The notes beneath the pieces were generated by a model, which did not search any database, was not told the DNA's origin, and worked only from the letters and a program-made list of their open reading frames with translations. The position numbers and the translations under genes are program-made. Positions 1-11,084 of a stretch of DNA of 64,000 nt are shown here, one piece after another; positions within the stretch are counted from its first letter, which is position 1; each line of letters begins with the position of its first letter. The DNA is from Angiostrongylus vasorum (taxonomy: Eukaryota > Nematoda > Chromadorea > Rhabditida > Metastrongylidae). The stretch spans positions 1,973,501-2,037,500 of the forward strand of contig JADANN010000033.1 of the NCBI GenBank assembly GCA_018806985.1. The letters run 5' to 3'.

Positions 1-3000
1 GAATCTCCTCGTTCAGCTCGCCGACTTTCTTTCGAAACTTCATTATAGTTGATACAAGTTCATCTCTATGATTTTCTTCTTGTTTCATTCGTATTTGAAG
101 CTGGAAAGTATACATTGTCGAAACAACTTTGTGAAATAGAATTAAGTTGTTTTTTAATTATAACAGAGGTAAACCTCATTTATTTTTATATGAAGAGTTT
201 CAATCTCCCCCAGTAAAGCCTTTTCGACAAGTTTTTGCTCCTCAAGCATTTGTTCATCCATATCACGGTGAGCCTCCAGCTCATCTCGATCTGCCTCGAG
301 TTGCCTGAAATAACATAAAATTTATATTGTTTGAAAGAATCACGCCTCCCAACGGTTTACCGCCTCATCGTGGCTGGGAGATGTTCCTGGGTGTCGGGCT
401 GGGATAAACAGCGGGGGATTCATCACTCCGGTAGGGCCTTCCAAGCTGAGGGAGTCCGGTGTTTCCATCATGAAGCCCACCTAAGAGTAAACCAATACCA
501 GGATATACCACCGTTTTACGATCAAACTAGTCGCATGGTGACAAACCTCTCCCTGATCCACAAGGGTGGCGACTGCCTGGGGTGAAGACGACTTGGGGGC
601 AGACTTTGGCTAGGCTGACCTCGGGACTTCAGGGAACCACAATGGCTAAACCAGCAAAACTTCGAAAAAAATGGAAATTTCGCCAAAGTCCGCACAACCA
701 GTGAGGATGGGCCATCAAGTATCCATGTAAAAAAGAACCACGAGTAATAAATCAAATAAAACAATATGAAAGATGAAACCTATAAAAGAAACCTGATCTA
801 AGAACAATATTTAAAGATGTTCTGGAATTGAACGCAAAAAATTCAATTTTTATAAAAATCACACCTAATCTGTGTCTCCATTTCCATATTTTTGTTCGCC
901 AGGTTCATCACCATCTCTTCGGCTCCCATTGCCGCTTCAATCTAAAAAGTAAATTACAACACTCGCATACAACATACTCAAACAAAGGTTAAATTTGATA
1001 CAATCTAGACGGTTATGATGAACAAATCCTACAACGCTTATGTTTCCTAACTTAACTCCTCAAGCGAACCATGTAAATTTCGGATGCATGGATTCAAAAT
1101 AAGCACACATCCGAAATAAGAGAGAATAAGAGAATAGAAAAGTGATCGCAAAAAACCTAGCCCATCTCCTATAAAGCAAATAGTCCTACTATCCACAATA
1201 GGAGTCTAAAGTTTTTCCCTCAATGGTTGGTTTACAAAACGACTGGTAATTCAAAGTAAAATATGGAAATCCTCTTCAGACCTCGTGAGAACGGTAATCG
1301 ACCTAACCTGCTCTTGGTAGTCTCGAATGCGCATATCCGAATCTTCTACCGTTTTTCTAGCGATTTCAGCTGCTCTCAGAAGCTCAACATTCTCGGCTCG
1401 CAAAATTTCTGCTTCTTTAACGGCTGCGACTTTCTCCACTTGTGCGGCTGCGTTTATATCGCGCAATTTAATGAGTGCTTCCTTCAGTCTTTCATTCTGC
1501 ACCTCCAACTGCTTAAGATGCACGCTGGTCCCTTCGCCTATAACGGATCCACTGTCAGCTGCCATCTCATTACGTAAAATTTCTAAGTCTGCTTCGAGTT
1601 CTTCGTTCCGTAGTTTCAACGAATCAAGCTGGAAGCAAACAACCATGATAAATAGTTGTGAAAATTTTCGCAAACAAAGCGTTTATGGATAAACAGTCTC
1701 TTCATCCTACTTACTTATTTGGATACTTGGACGACTAAAAAGGTTGTACGGCCTCAGCATAATTTCCACTCTCCAGAGATTTGGTGGTTTAGCCATTGTG
1801 GTTCCCTGGATTCGAGAGGTCAGCCTAGCCAAATTCTGCCCCAGGTCGTCACCACCATAGGCAGTCGCCGCCGGTGCGAATCAGAGGGAGCTTTGCATTT
1901 GCCACCATACGAGTGGTTTGATACCAGGACGATGGTGGATCCTGGTATTGGTTCACTCTTAGCTAGACTTCCTGATGGAAACGCCGGACTCCATCTCAGC
2001 TTGAGAGACCCTGCTGAGAGGATGAATCTCCACGCTTTACATCGCAGCCCGATACCCAGGAACACGGAGCCACGATGAGGTCCGGTGAACCGTTAGTATG
2101 GGCTCTTCATTCTATCCAAAACAAATATGGATCCGCTTCAAATGACGTTAGCGTGATCACAAGATTTCCAAAGAAACAACAGAAGACCGGATTTTTGAAA
2201 AACATAACACGTACTCAACACTTCACCTCCAACTGTAGTGCTTCCGCTCTCTCCTCAGCCATTTCCTTATCAATCGTTGCCATTTCCAACTGCTCAGCAG
2301 CAAAATTTAGATCGTCTTGATTAGCCTCTCTCCATTCTCGACTTTCAATTGCTTCCTACAGATGAAAAGAGAAAACAACGACTGGAAAAGAAAGAAAACC
2401 ACAAAAACTACCCGAAAACTAACGACGAAAAACAGAAGTTTTCGGAAACACATTTATACATAAGTCGTATGAGGATAAAGCGTTGAAGCATTGCCTTTTA
2501 CAGACTTCGACAAGCATGATTTCCCCAAGGGAAAAACAAATATAACTCAAAAAAAAAGCCCCGTTGTAATTCGGATACCTTTCTAGCCTCTTGAAGCTGA
2601 CGCTGCAAATCTACAATCTGGTCAGCCATTCTCGATTTCAATTCCATCAGCGATTGTAGTTGGATCTTGCTTCTCTCATAGTCTACAAGCTTACTGTGGT
2701 CCTCCTTACGTTTAAGCCTATAAGAGTCAAAAAAAAACAACCCCGAAAATAGTTTCATTCAAAAGAAGATTAAACATTAAATTTAATATGATTAGAAAAG
2801 AACAACAATACCTCAAGGTTGCAAGTTTTTCAGAGAGATCTTTCACTTGTAATCGAAGAAATTCCTGCTCGGTGCCTTCATCCATTCCAGCTGGAATGGT
2901 ATTAAGCACTGGTGACAATGGCATAAGCGGTGAACCTGTCTTGAAAGAATAGATTGGTAAAGGATATAACGAAAGACATGAGATACTTTCACAGTGGGTA

Positions 3001-5069
3001 ATCGTCGAAATAACTAGCGACTTAACATAGCCAGTCATTACTAATCCTAACACAGGAAACAACACACTTTACTTTATCTCTACTTTCATACTTGTTTACT
3101 TGTTTCATACTTTTACTTTCATATTCCTACTTTCATACATATCTTATGCTTACTTTAATTCTCAATTATTGTCCTATCCTAATCTTCATGATAACGGTAT
3201 TGATTTTAAAAAACGTAATGCACCAGATCAATTTTTAGACGAAAATACGGTGAATGCAAAGGTGACCAATAAAAACTCTTCCTTTGAGTTAGTTCATAAA
3301 ACCAAACCTCCTGCAACTTTCTAACTTTGTCCATGACACTTTCCGGCTTTTCCGTTGGCATCACAGATGGTCTTTCTGTCTGCTTACTTTTTTCCGAGTT
3401 CTCACTTCTTTCAGTGCTCACTTGTGAAGCAGATGAGCTTTCTTGTGAGGTTTTCGGCTGAAATTCATAAACTACGGAACTAACAAGAAGCTTATGCATG
3501 ACGTCATTGATGCAACTTGCCACAAGAAGATTTGACGGAATCGAAAGGAAGTCAAGTCAAGTAAACATCAACATCAGATGGTAACTCCTCGATCATTAGA
3601 GAATTTCGGGAGTTCAGAACTTTGCCGATTTATGGGACAGATTTCTTCGAAATTTGAATATATTCGAAGGTAAGACCGTAAGAATTGGTAGTAAAATTTA
3701 ACTTTCAAAAATTTCCAACGGAAAAACACCAGTTGCAAACACAAATGACATACTAGGAACATCAGTTTGTTTGGCTGGCCCAAGACTCACTTGTTAATTT
3801 GCTTTCATGTTCGAATTATTACCTTTGAAGCAACAAATGTGTAGAAGAAGTACAACTCATAGGCTTCAGGAAACCCGGATTTAGTCGCGATGACTCAAGA
3901 AAACTTTTTATTCTTTAGGCAAAGATTCTTCTACGCTAAGGCTCTTTATTGAAATTGAGAAGACGAAGACGTCGAAACGTTAGCCGAAAATAGAAAAAAA
4001 ACTACTTGTCACTTGTCAATCTCATGTAAAGCTTACCAAAGAAAGAATACATATTGATTAGCTACAGCGAGAAGTCGGTTTTGAAATATGGACAAAATGG
4101 TCATCCCGAAACATAACAAAAAAAACGTGTGTGCTCCACATATGAATGAGAGAGAAAATTCTATATTATTCTAATGTTGACATAACAAACCTCGTTACCA
4201 ACATCCGCAAGTTTTGTTGACGACAGAACCTTCTGCGCAGGTGTTCTCGAGAGTCGTTCTAGGGAGACTGAAGGACTTACCTTAGGACTGTCCTGAAATA
4301 CTGAATACATCGAACGAACAAATTTCGTTTATTTCGTAATTATCAGTCTAGTGAAAATGAGGGAAATAAGCTGCGAATAACTAACTGAATTCAATGCGGG
4401 ATCAACCCGGTGAAGGGTGATTGCGGATGGCACTGGTAGTTGAAAAAACTAGCTGAGAGAAAGGCGAAAAGAAAGACCCGTATGATGTCGTGGTGAATGT
4501 GTTAGCCCCCGGAAAGGGTAATAGCGCTTTCGCTTCCCACCGCAGACACTTGCGGTCCGGGGTTTTGCAAACATCTCAGCATCATTATAAGCCAGGAAAA
4601 TTTTGTCGACTTACACGTGGTGAAGAACGTGCACCTTTTTGAGCTGGTTGGACATCTTTTCGAGTCGCCGGTGTTCTCAGACCGATGGTACGAGGTCGCG
4701 CCGACTCTGGTTTCAGCTGAAAATGTTACTGTATCGCTGGAGTTGTGAAGCTTATGTCACCATGGTGGCTATTGACTTGGATAGAAGGAGGTGATGGAAA
4801 GAAATTTCATACACAACTGCAAAAGAAGAAAAAAGCTGAATGAACCTCAATTCACAGTGTTCCAGATTCGCAACATAAGTGTCATAGAAGAAACCTCACC
4901 TGAGATGGCCTAATGAAGACACCGTGACTGGGCTCGCATGTGAAGTACTGCACACCTTGTACGGAACCATTGTTCTTGCCTCGTGGCTCATCAAGAATAA
5001 CTCCGACCCATTCACCATCAGAAAATTGGACATCGCCACAAAACGCTACACGACCCCTCCCCATTTTCT
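1..5069 (-). CDS. dnc-1: Dynactin subunit 1 (p150Glued), 5' portion, spliced, partial
   Basis: Largest dynactin subunit: links cytoplasmic dynein to microtubules and cargo. Exons read on the minus strand: 5069-4900, 4716-4615, 4292-4191, 3457-3308, 2939-2812, 2717-2579, 2355-2227, 1628-1308, 941-865, 304-175 and 100 to beyond the left edge. All junctions are GT-AG and phases agree throughout (about 516 codons). Order seen: CAP-Gly domain; a basic Ser/Pro/Thr-rich linker (for example TPATRKDVQPAQKGARSSPR); an acidic Ser/Glu-rich stretch; then a heptad-rich coiled coil containing DKEMAEERAEALQ, a block typical of p150. The C-terminal half is outside the window. A small exon between 4191 and 3457 could have been missed. 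The introns contain copies of families A and C. Identification is firm from the CAP-Gly plus coiled-coil arrangement; exact exon ends are inferred. Confidence 0.9.
343..728 (+). mobile_element. Family A element (RTE-related, non-autonomous), copy 1
   Basis: Nearly full-length copy in dnc-1 intron DNA, in sense orientation: it ends with the block CCGCACAACCAGTGAGGA plus GGGCCATC and a degraded AAGTATCC tail. The 5' end carries the HDV-like fold described separately. No coding capacity. Confidence 0.8.
345..493 (+). ncRNA. Candidate HDV-like self-cleaving ribozyme at the 5' end of family A
   Basis: Strand order P1-P2-P3-L3-P3'-P1'-P4-J4/2-P2' as in HDV ribozymes. P1 CTCCCA (346-351) pairs with TGGGAG (375-380). 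P2 GGTTTAC (354-360) pairs with GTAAACC (487-493). P3 GCC (362-364) pairs with GGC (372-374) around L3 TCATCGT. P3' is directly followed by P1', and J1/2 is 2 nt. CTAAGA precedes P2', supplying the C of J4/2. P4 is long and not resolved (candidate TTCCTG at 384-389 against a CAGGAA-like segment near 469). Confidence 0.6.
1706..2100 (-). mobile_element. Family A element, copy 2
   Basis: Antisense copy in a dnc-1 intron, starting with the ACTTACTTATTTGGATACTT tail on the plus strand. P2 of the ribozyme-like fold is changed on both sides: GTGAACC at 2085-2091 and GGTTCAC at 1950-1956, a compensatory pair. P1 is decayed. Confidence 0.8.
3957..3990 (+). repeat. Penelope terminal-repeat motif, isolated fragment (dnc-1 intron)
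   Basis: GAAGACGTCGAAACGTTAGC resembles the GAAAC-GTC part of the Penelope terminal repeats; a related stretch lies on the minus strand at 36600-36640 in gfat intron 8. Confidence 0.35.
4425..4600 (+). mobile_element. Family C SINE, copy 1 (dnc-1 intron)
   Basis: tRNA-like head (GTGGTGAATGTGTTAGCC), then the family hallmark GGTCCGGGGTTTTGCAAAC and ATCTCAGCATCATT. It ends 15 nt from a dnc-1 exon boundary at 4615. Confidence 0.7.
4900..5069 (-). CDS. dnc-1: dnc-1 exon encoding the CAP-Gly domain
   Basis: Encodes most of the microtubule- and EB1-binding CAP-Gly fold. Visible hallmarks are GRGRVAFCGDVQF, EWVGVILDEPRGKNNGSVQG (with the GKN[ND]GS signature) and YFTCEPSHGVFIRPSQ. The exon ends at 4900 with donor GTGAGG. 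Upstream is a TTTCAG acceptor, so the coding frame probably enters from an earlier exon in phase 1, giving Glu-Lys before the Met at 5064. That Met could also act as a start if this is the first coding exon, but CAP-Gly domains normally begin about ten residues earlier with a G-x-R-V motif that is not encoded here. Confidence 0.92.
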
Positions 5070-5107
5070 CTGAAATCCATAAAGAAGTATATGAGAAATT
5101 GGTAATG

Positions 5108-5590
5108 TAAACCTGTGAAGTCCAACCACCGTGATGCTGAGATATTTGCAGAACCTGGATCCCAGGCCAGATCCGAAACCTCGATTACCCTTTCCGGAGA
5201 CTCACGTGTTACCCACTGCACTACTGAGGCCCTTGCTCTGCCTTTCTTTAAACTAGTTTTATACGTAAAGGTGTCATCAGCAATCACACGTCAACGGGAA
5301 TGATCTGGAAGACACAAATCGGCATCGAACCCAGTTAAGCTAAGGCTGTAGTTGAAATCACTATGTTTAACTGCTGACGGGTAACTGCTGATGGCACCGC
5401 TAGGTATAAAAGTGACGGCAAGAAAAAGCAAGAGCCTCAGTGGTGCAGTAGGTAAAACGTGAGCCTCCGAAAAAGGGTAATCGAAGATTCGGATCTGGCC
5501 TGGGGTCCAGGTTTTGCAAATATCTTAGCATCACTGTGGTTGTTAGGCACATCACACCCTGGCGTGAGAAAAAATTGTAGGCAGTAATTA
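5108..5590. mobile_element. Family C inverted pair (foldback), 5' of the dnc-1 CAP-Gly exon
   Basis: Left arm (about 5108-5300) is a family C copy on the minus strand; right arm (about 5390-5590) is a copy on the plus strand. Together they could form a hairpin with arms of about 190 bp around a spacer shared with the copy at 52.5-52.8 kb. Confidence 0.65.
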
Positions 5591-5764
5591 AAAAGTTAAC
5601 CCTGTGAAAGCTTATCGTGAGTCAAACTACAAGAACTACTGGTAAGTCGTACCTGTTTCTACGCGTGCTCCTATCTCGAAAGACATGGATACGACGTTGG
5701 TATTCGACCACAGGCGTGATGAATTCCTGTCCACAAAAAAGAGGTCCAAATAGATTTTTGAAGA

Positions 5765-5995
5765 ATATAACAAGCAATTCACTTCAACTTTGTTTATCAA
5801 ACACGAGGCCATTCCTCTACTCTTCACTGACGAAGAAGCTGGCGTTCCAGCGGATTTCGCTTTCTTCAGAGCAGTTTACTTGACTTTCTCGGCTCTGAAG
5901 AAGACGAAAAGCCACCGCAACGTCAGCTTATTCGTCAATGAAAAATGAAGTAACAACCCCCTATTTGCTTACGATAAAGTGCACTGCTTCATGAA
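5765..5995. repeat. Palindrome made of Penelope-type terminal repeats
   Basis: Two inverted arms of about 100 bp meet near 5878: the left arm's segment around 5832-5872 is repeated in reverse complement at 5891-5930 and beyond. The arm sequence is the same family as the terminal repeats of the Penelope remnant at 42.9-44.9 kb. It looks like two terminal repeats left after loss of the interior. Confidence 0.65.
5826..5872 (-). ncRNA. Candidate hammerhead-like ribozyme core (Penelope terminal repeat)
   Basis: Read on the minus strand: CTGAAGA (fits CUGANGA), then stem II AGCG/CGCT with a 5-nt loop, then GGAAC close to where GAAA and GUC would follow. The GAAA/GUC part is decayed in this copy. 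Confidence 0.4.
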
Positions 5996-6384
5996 TGCCG
6001 AGGTGAACAGGAAGACGGCCTTGGCAATGTAATAAGGGTTAGTAGAGAAGCCTAAGCCAAAAAAAGAGGTTTGAAATCCTAACAGAATGACGACAAGGCC
6101 TTAACGACGGTATGAAAATCCCTTTCTATAGAGGATCCAGCTTGCTATGAAAATATTGATTGATTGACTGAAAAAATACTGAAGGATGGGGTTAGCAAAG
6201 GATTTTAAGACGAAATTCCTCATTCACATGGTCTTTACCTATTCGCAGAGTTAAAGATCTACCTTCGGCTTTTACATCGTCCTTGAGCGGTCGGTTACTT
6301 TTTCATTCCCACTTTCGTTTCCGATTTCGGTTTAAAAAACTCCGAATCAACTAGTACGAAGACCAAGCGAAGGATTCGTCGCCG

Positions 6385-9300
6385 AAAACACACCTCCCTC
6401 TGATCCACATCGTGGTGAAGACCTGGATACGCCGTTGTTAGGTTACGCCAGGAGTCCAGGGAGAACAAAGTTGCACGACCAGCGATAGCTCAGCCTCAAT
6501 ACCCAGCACAATGGGTGCTCCTGTCTATGACGTCAAGCGGTGAGATGACCGGTGAGAGGGCAGAAAATCTCGTGTTACACAGGATGTCAGTGAAACCGGA
6601 TCTGACGAACATACGCACGACATGCTGCCATGGAGATTGTTTCTTATTACGCATGCATAATGCCAGAACACTCTCCACAGACGCCGATCCTCACGCCCTT
6701 CTTGTAGCCACAGATCCCATTAAACTTCATGTGATCGCATTACAAGAAACAAAAAATCAAGAAGATCGACATACGCCAACTAAACAATGGTACATCCGTG
6801 GAGAAAAGTCACGAAATGTCGGCGGTGTAGGCTTTGTCGTCTACCCGTCCACTGCCCATCTCGTCGACTAATACGAAATGCTTCCCCCCTCGCATAGCCC
6901 TCCTCCGTCTTCAACTGTCGCATCACAAGAAGATCAATATCATCTAAACTGCTACTCATCGACCGCCGCAGCTGATGAGTATGAATTAAATACGTTCCAC
7001 TCTCGGTTGGAGGAAGTCATCCGCAATAATAAAGCATATCATAAATTTGTTTTCGGAGAGTTCAACGCCAGAATAGGAAAGGCCAACGAGAGCGAATACA
7101 GGAAAGGAAATTTTGGATTAGGAGAAAGAAATGAGAATGGGAACCGTCTCGCTGGACTCCTGTCAGCAGCACATCTCTCCACGGAAACTCGATTTTCCAG
7201 AAGAAAGAAAGCCGCCGCTGGACATGGGAGTCTCCCAACGGCATGACTCGTGCGGAGATCGACCATATTCTGACAAACAGAAGATGGTGCCTACTTGACA
7301 CATCGGTAGTCCCGTCATTCCGTACTGGTTCCGATCACCGCCTTCCTCGCGCGAAGATTCGATTCAGCTGCAAGGTGGAAAAGAACTCTCATCATCGACC
7401 ACGAGGAAAAAGTCTACTTGTATACGATACGTCGAGGACATTCTGAACGAAGTCCTATCCAAACGTGACTAGCAGATTAAAGAAGACCCGACCGAAGACT
7501 ACAAGCTGCTTGTCGAAGGACTGGAAAGTTGTGACGAATTCGCCTCAGTTCCTCAAGCAAGAAGATCGGACCGCATCTCCATCACTACAAAGGAGTTGCT
7601 CGAAAAGAGGAGGAGACTGAAGCTTGATCCTATTGCAACACGTTTAACACGGCTAGTAATAAATGCCAGCTGCAGAAGAGCCTTGCAGGAAGATCTACAA
7701 CGGTGCAAGCAGAAGAAACTATTGAAAGCAGCAAAGAAGCAGTCTGAAAAAAATGCCGTCGGGACTTGTGTGATTATAATGCTCCGCTGTCAGCCCTGAT
7801 GAACGAAGATGGGGTCGTCAAAAGTTCCCGCCATGATATGGAATTAATAGCTGAAACGTTCTACACCAACCTTCTCCGTTCCACAATCCTCGTCCCGGAC
7901 CCTAATGTACCCGCTGGAGAAAAACCACCTGTAATTCTTCCGTCGGAGGTTCGAGTTGCGATAGAAAGCATGAAAAGAGGCACAGCTCCAGGACCAGACA
8001 ATGTCACCGCCGATTTCACTTAGAGCTGGAAGCCACAATTTACGTGTGTTTCTCGCAAGTCATATGACAGCCTACCTTCAGAAGGAAAAAATCCCAGACC
8101 AGTGGAGGACGTCGCGTACGGTCATCCTGCCCAAGAAAGGAGACCGAAGGGATCTTCGTAACTACCGTCCCATATGCTTGTTGAGTGTACTCTACAAGCT
8201 CTTCATGAAGATTATCCTCTTGCGCATATCAAGGACATTGGATGAGGCGCAACCAGTCGAACAAGCAGGATTTCGGGAAGGGATTTTTGCTGTATGGACC
8301 ACATCCAAACCGTGTCCAGGGTCATCGAAGTTTGTCGGGAATACCACTTGCTTCTAGTCTTAACCTTTGTCAAATATGAAAAAGCGTTTGACAGTGTCGA
8401 AACGAATGCAATCCTATCAGCGCTCGTCGACCCCTCTTACACGAGGACTCTGTCTGACTGTTATCCCAACTGCACTACGAAAATACAGCTTTTCCATCGA
8501 CCTCTTACCATACCCATAGGAAAAGAGGGGTACGACAGGGCGACACAATATCGTCAAAGTTGTTCAGTGCCGCACTGCAGTGGATAATGAAGTCACTCGA
8601 TTGGAATGAGAAAGGCATACGTATTGATGGAAAATTCCTATCAAACCTTCGTTTTGTCGACGAGATTGTCATCTTCTCAAGAAGTACTATGAGCAACGAG
8701 GTCAACGAAGCGGAGAAAAAATCGGACTTCGCATAAATCGAAAGAAGACTCAGTTCATGAAAAACCAATGGTGCGAAGGCGAAAAAAATTGACTTGGATG
8801 GCTCTCATTGCAGAGACCACCTCGTACGTATACTTTGGGCGATCAATGAACATGGAAAACAACATGAAGGAGGAACTGGATAGAAGAAGAAGAGCAGCTT
8901 GGGCCGCATTCGGGCCTCTCAAAGAAGCCACCGACCAACTGAAGGGACCCGAAAATCCGCGTTCATCTCTTCGATTCTACGGTCCTCCCAGCGCTCTGTT
9001 GTGCTGCAGAGACGTGGGTTGATACTTCAACCACGTCAAGAATGCTTCGCACTACTCACAGAGCGCTTGAGCGATGTCTTCTGAAATATAACCGGCACTC
9101 TCAATATCTAGCCGGAATGCGAAGCTCTGACCTTCGAAATCTGTCACATCTTCGAGATCCAGGAGAATATACATCGATAGCGAAACATAGATGGGCCGGT
9201 CACATAATGAGAAGAACAGACGACAGATGGACGAAAAGAACAGTAGAGTGGACTCCAAGAGAATGGAAACGTCCCCTAGGACGACCACCTACACGTTGGG

Positions 9301-9515
9301 CGGACGTGTTCGTAGGCAACGTTAATCAGCTGCACCCGCAATTGCAGTTGTTTTACAGATCACGATACGAGACTCGCAAGCGATACCATGCTCGAACAAG
9401 ACCACCACCATGGACTACGATTGCGAGAGAAAGGAACGAATGGCATGTGTCCTGGAGTCCGCACAACTCGTGAACAGACCGTCCAAGTAAGTAAATAAGT
9501 AAGTAAGTATGTAAG
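6385..9515 (+). pseudogene. RTE-clade LINE, copy 1 (decayed)
   Basis: Remnant of a non-LTR retrotransposon open reading frame broken by frameshifts and stops. In order: AP-endonuclease blocks (HVIALQETKNQEDRH near 6730; KFVFGEFNARIGKANES near 7045; ending in a GSDH motif near 7332), then reverse transcriptase blocks (DQWRTSRTVILPKKGDRRDL, NYRPICLLSVLYKLF, YEKAFDSVETNAILSAL), and the C-terminal RTE region (GHIMRRTDDRW, GRPPTRWADVF). The catalytic [FY]ADD box reads FVDE near 8653, so the copy is dead. The 3' end is a short AAGT-rich tail (9484-9515), characteristic of RTE. The 5' end is truncated inside a stretch resembling family A. Confidence 0.88.
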
Positions 9516-11084
9516 GATCTACCTTAAATCTGGATAGATTTGTAAGGTTGTTAAACTGTCGTTCAACAAATATCAAGCTAGGATTTCGTGTTAGCTCGAT
9601 GGAGAATTGATTGCGGTTTCGGACAACGAATTTTAGGCCACTATAATTCGATTTCGAACACAACCTTACTGAAGAAGAGGACCAGCGAAATTCGCAAACC
9701 TCTGCTAACAAGATAAAGGTTTGTTCAATCCGATAGTCCAGAATTCCGAAGTTCTCGCAACGACAAGTTCTGCAACGACACTTCTAGCAACTACTTTATT
9801 GATTTCTTCGGCTACTAAATGCCGAGATGGAAAGATGATTAAAGATGATGACCGAGAGATAACTGGAAAAAAATGATAGCTGGTTAGCAAAGGGTCCTAT
9901 GAGTATGGTCCGCAGGGTAGTCGTTCATGGCCCAAGTGGTCCGACTTCACCAGCTTCAGTGCTTTTTATCAATTCTCCATGTAAATTCAAATGCAGTCAC
10001 ACATGGGGGACCACTGTCGCTAGCATGACTCCTTACAGGTCATTTTCTTTCCGGAAGATAGATCGAGAGGGGCCGTTGAAACCATAATCACATAAAAAAT
10101 CAAGATGTATGAGAGAAAGAAGAACAAAATAAGCAGAGAAGTGTGATGAAAAGAATGAGACGAGGGTAATATCTCAAAAAGGTGCCCTATATGCCATGTA
10201 GCCGGGACTTTTCCAAGTCCCATAGAAGGAACTATCGTCCTTCCAGCGCAGCCTACAGCGAGTCCCGCAAACTTTTTCTAACCGCTGAGTGCTCTGTTTT
10301 TCACAATAGTTATGATGAATCACGGTTGTTGAGCGGAATGAGCGGATACATGTATACCAAGGGATAAACATAACTTCTTTTATAGGTCTTCTGTAGGTCT
10401 CTCTAGGTGTTTAAAAACTCTTCTAGGGGTCTCAACTTATCAACTCGAAAACTTCAGAGAATATCGTCGGTTTTCGAGAAACAGGTATCGTCCGTTAGGT
10501 AAGGGGTAATTTTTGACAAGCAACCCATTATTACGCAGTCCTTGATCGCTGTGATGGATCGTAAATATTGTACTAAATAAGTTAACATAAAAAATCGTAA
10601 AGAACACGGAAATATCTCTTGCGTAGTAGTTGACAGAACCGTAACTGCGGACGCCACTTAAAATTAGGCGTCATCGTGAAGGAGTTGGACCAGTTGAAGA
10701 AGAGCTGAAGTGGTCGTTGGTTTGCTGTGAGTTTAACTGAAGATGATTGGGTTTGTATGGATAATGAGGATTGACAGATCCATGCAGAATCGTACCGCCG
10801 ACCGACAAGCCGACCATTCTGGGGTTGTCTCGTTCTGAAGTCTCTAAGTGCAACATCTATTTACATTTCCTAGTGCTGCACGACATTCGGGACGAAAAAA
10901 TATCACTGCGACAAATCGAAGATATATTGTGTTGATCACTTAGAAATGTTAAAACAAATAGTATCCCACGAAGAGGCAAACCCATAGAAACGACTCAGAA
11001 TCGGAGCTTCGAATTCTTGGAATGTACAAATATAGAAGATTAACATAATGAACATAAAGACCACCACATTAACGTAACATTAAG
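9516..11084. other. Intergenic, no gene recognised
   Basis: AT-rich sequence between RTE copy 1 and a Penelope fragment. Several open frames of 60-100 codons occur on both strands, none with family motifs or splice signals. Confidence 0.6.

Noticed and set aside
1820..2078. Overlapping open frames on both strands at 1.8-2.1 kb
   Set aside because: Both lie in a family A element, and the same peptides recur at 18.3, 31.5 and 60.7 kb.
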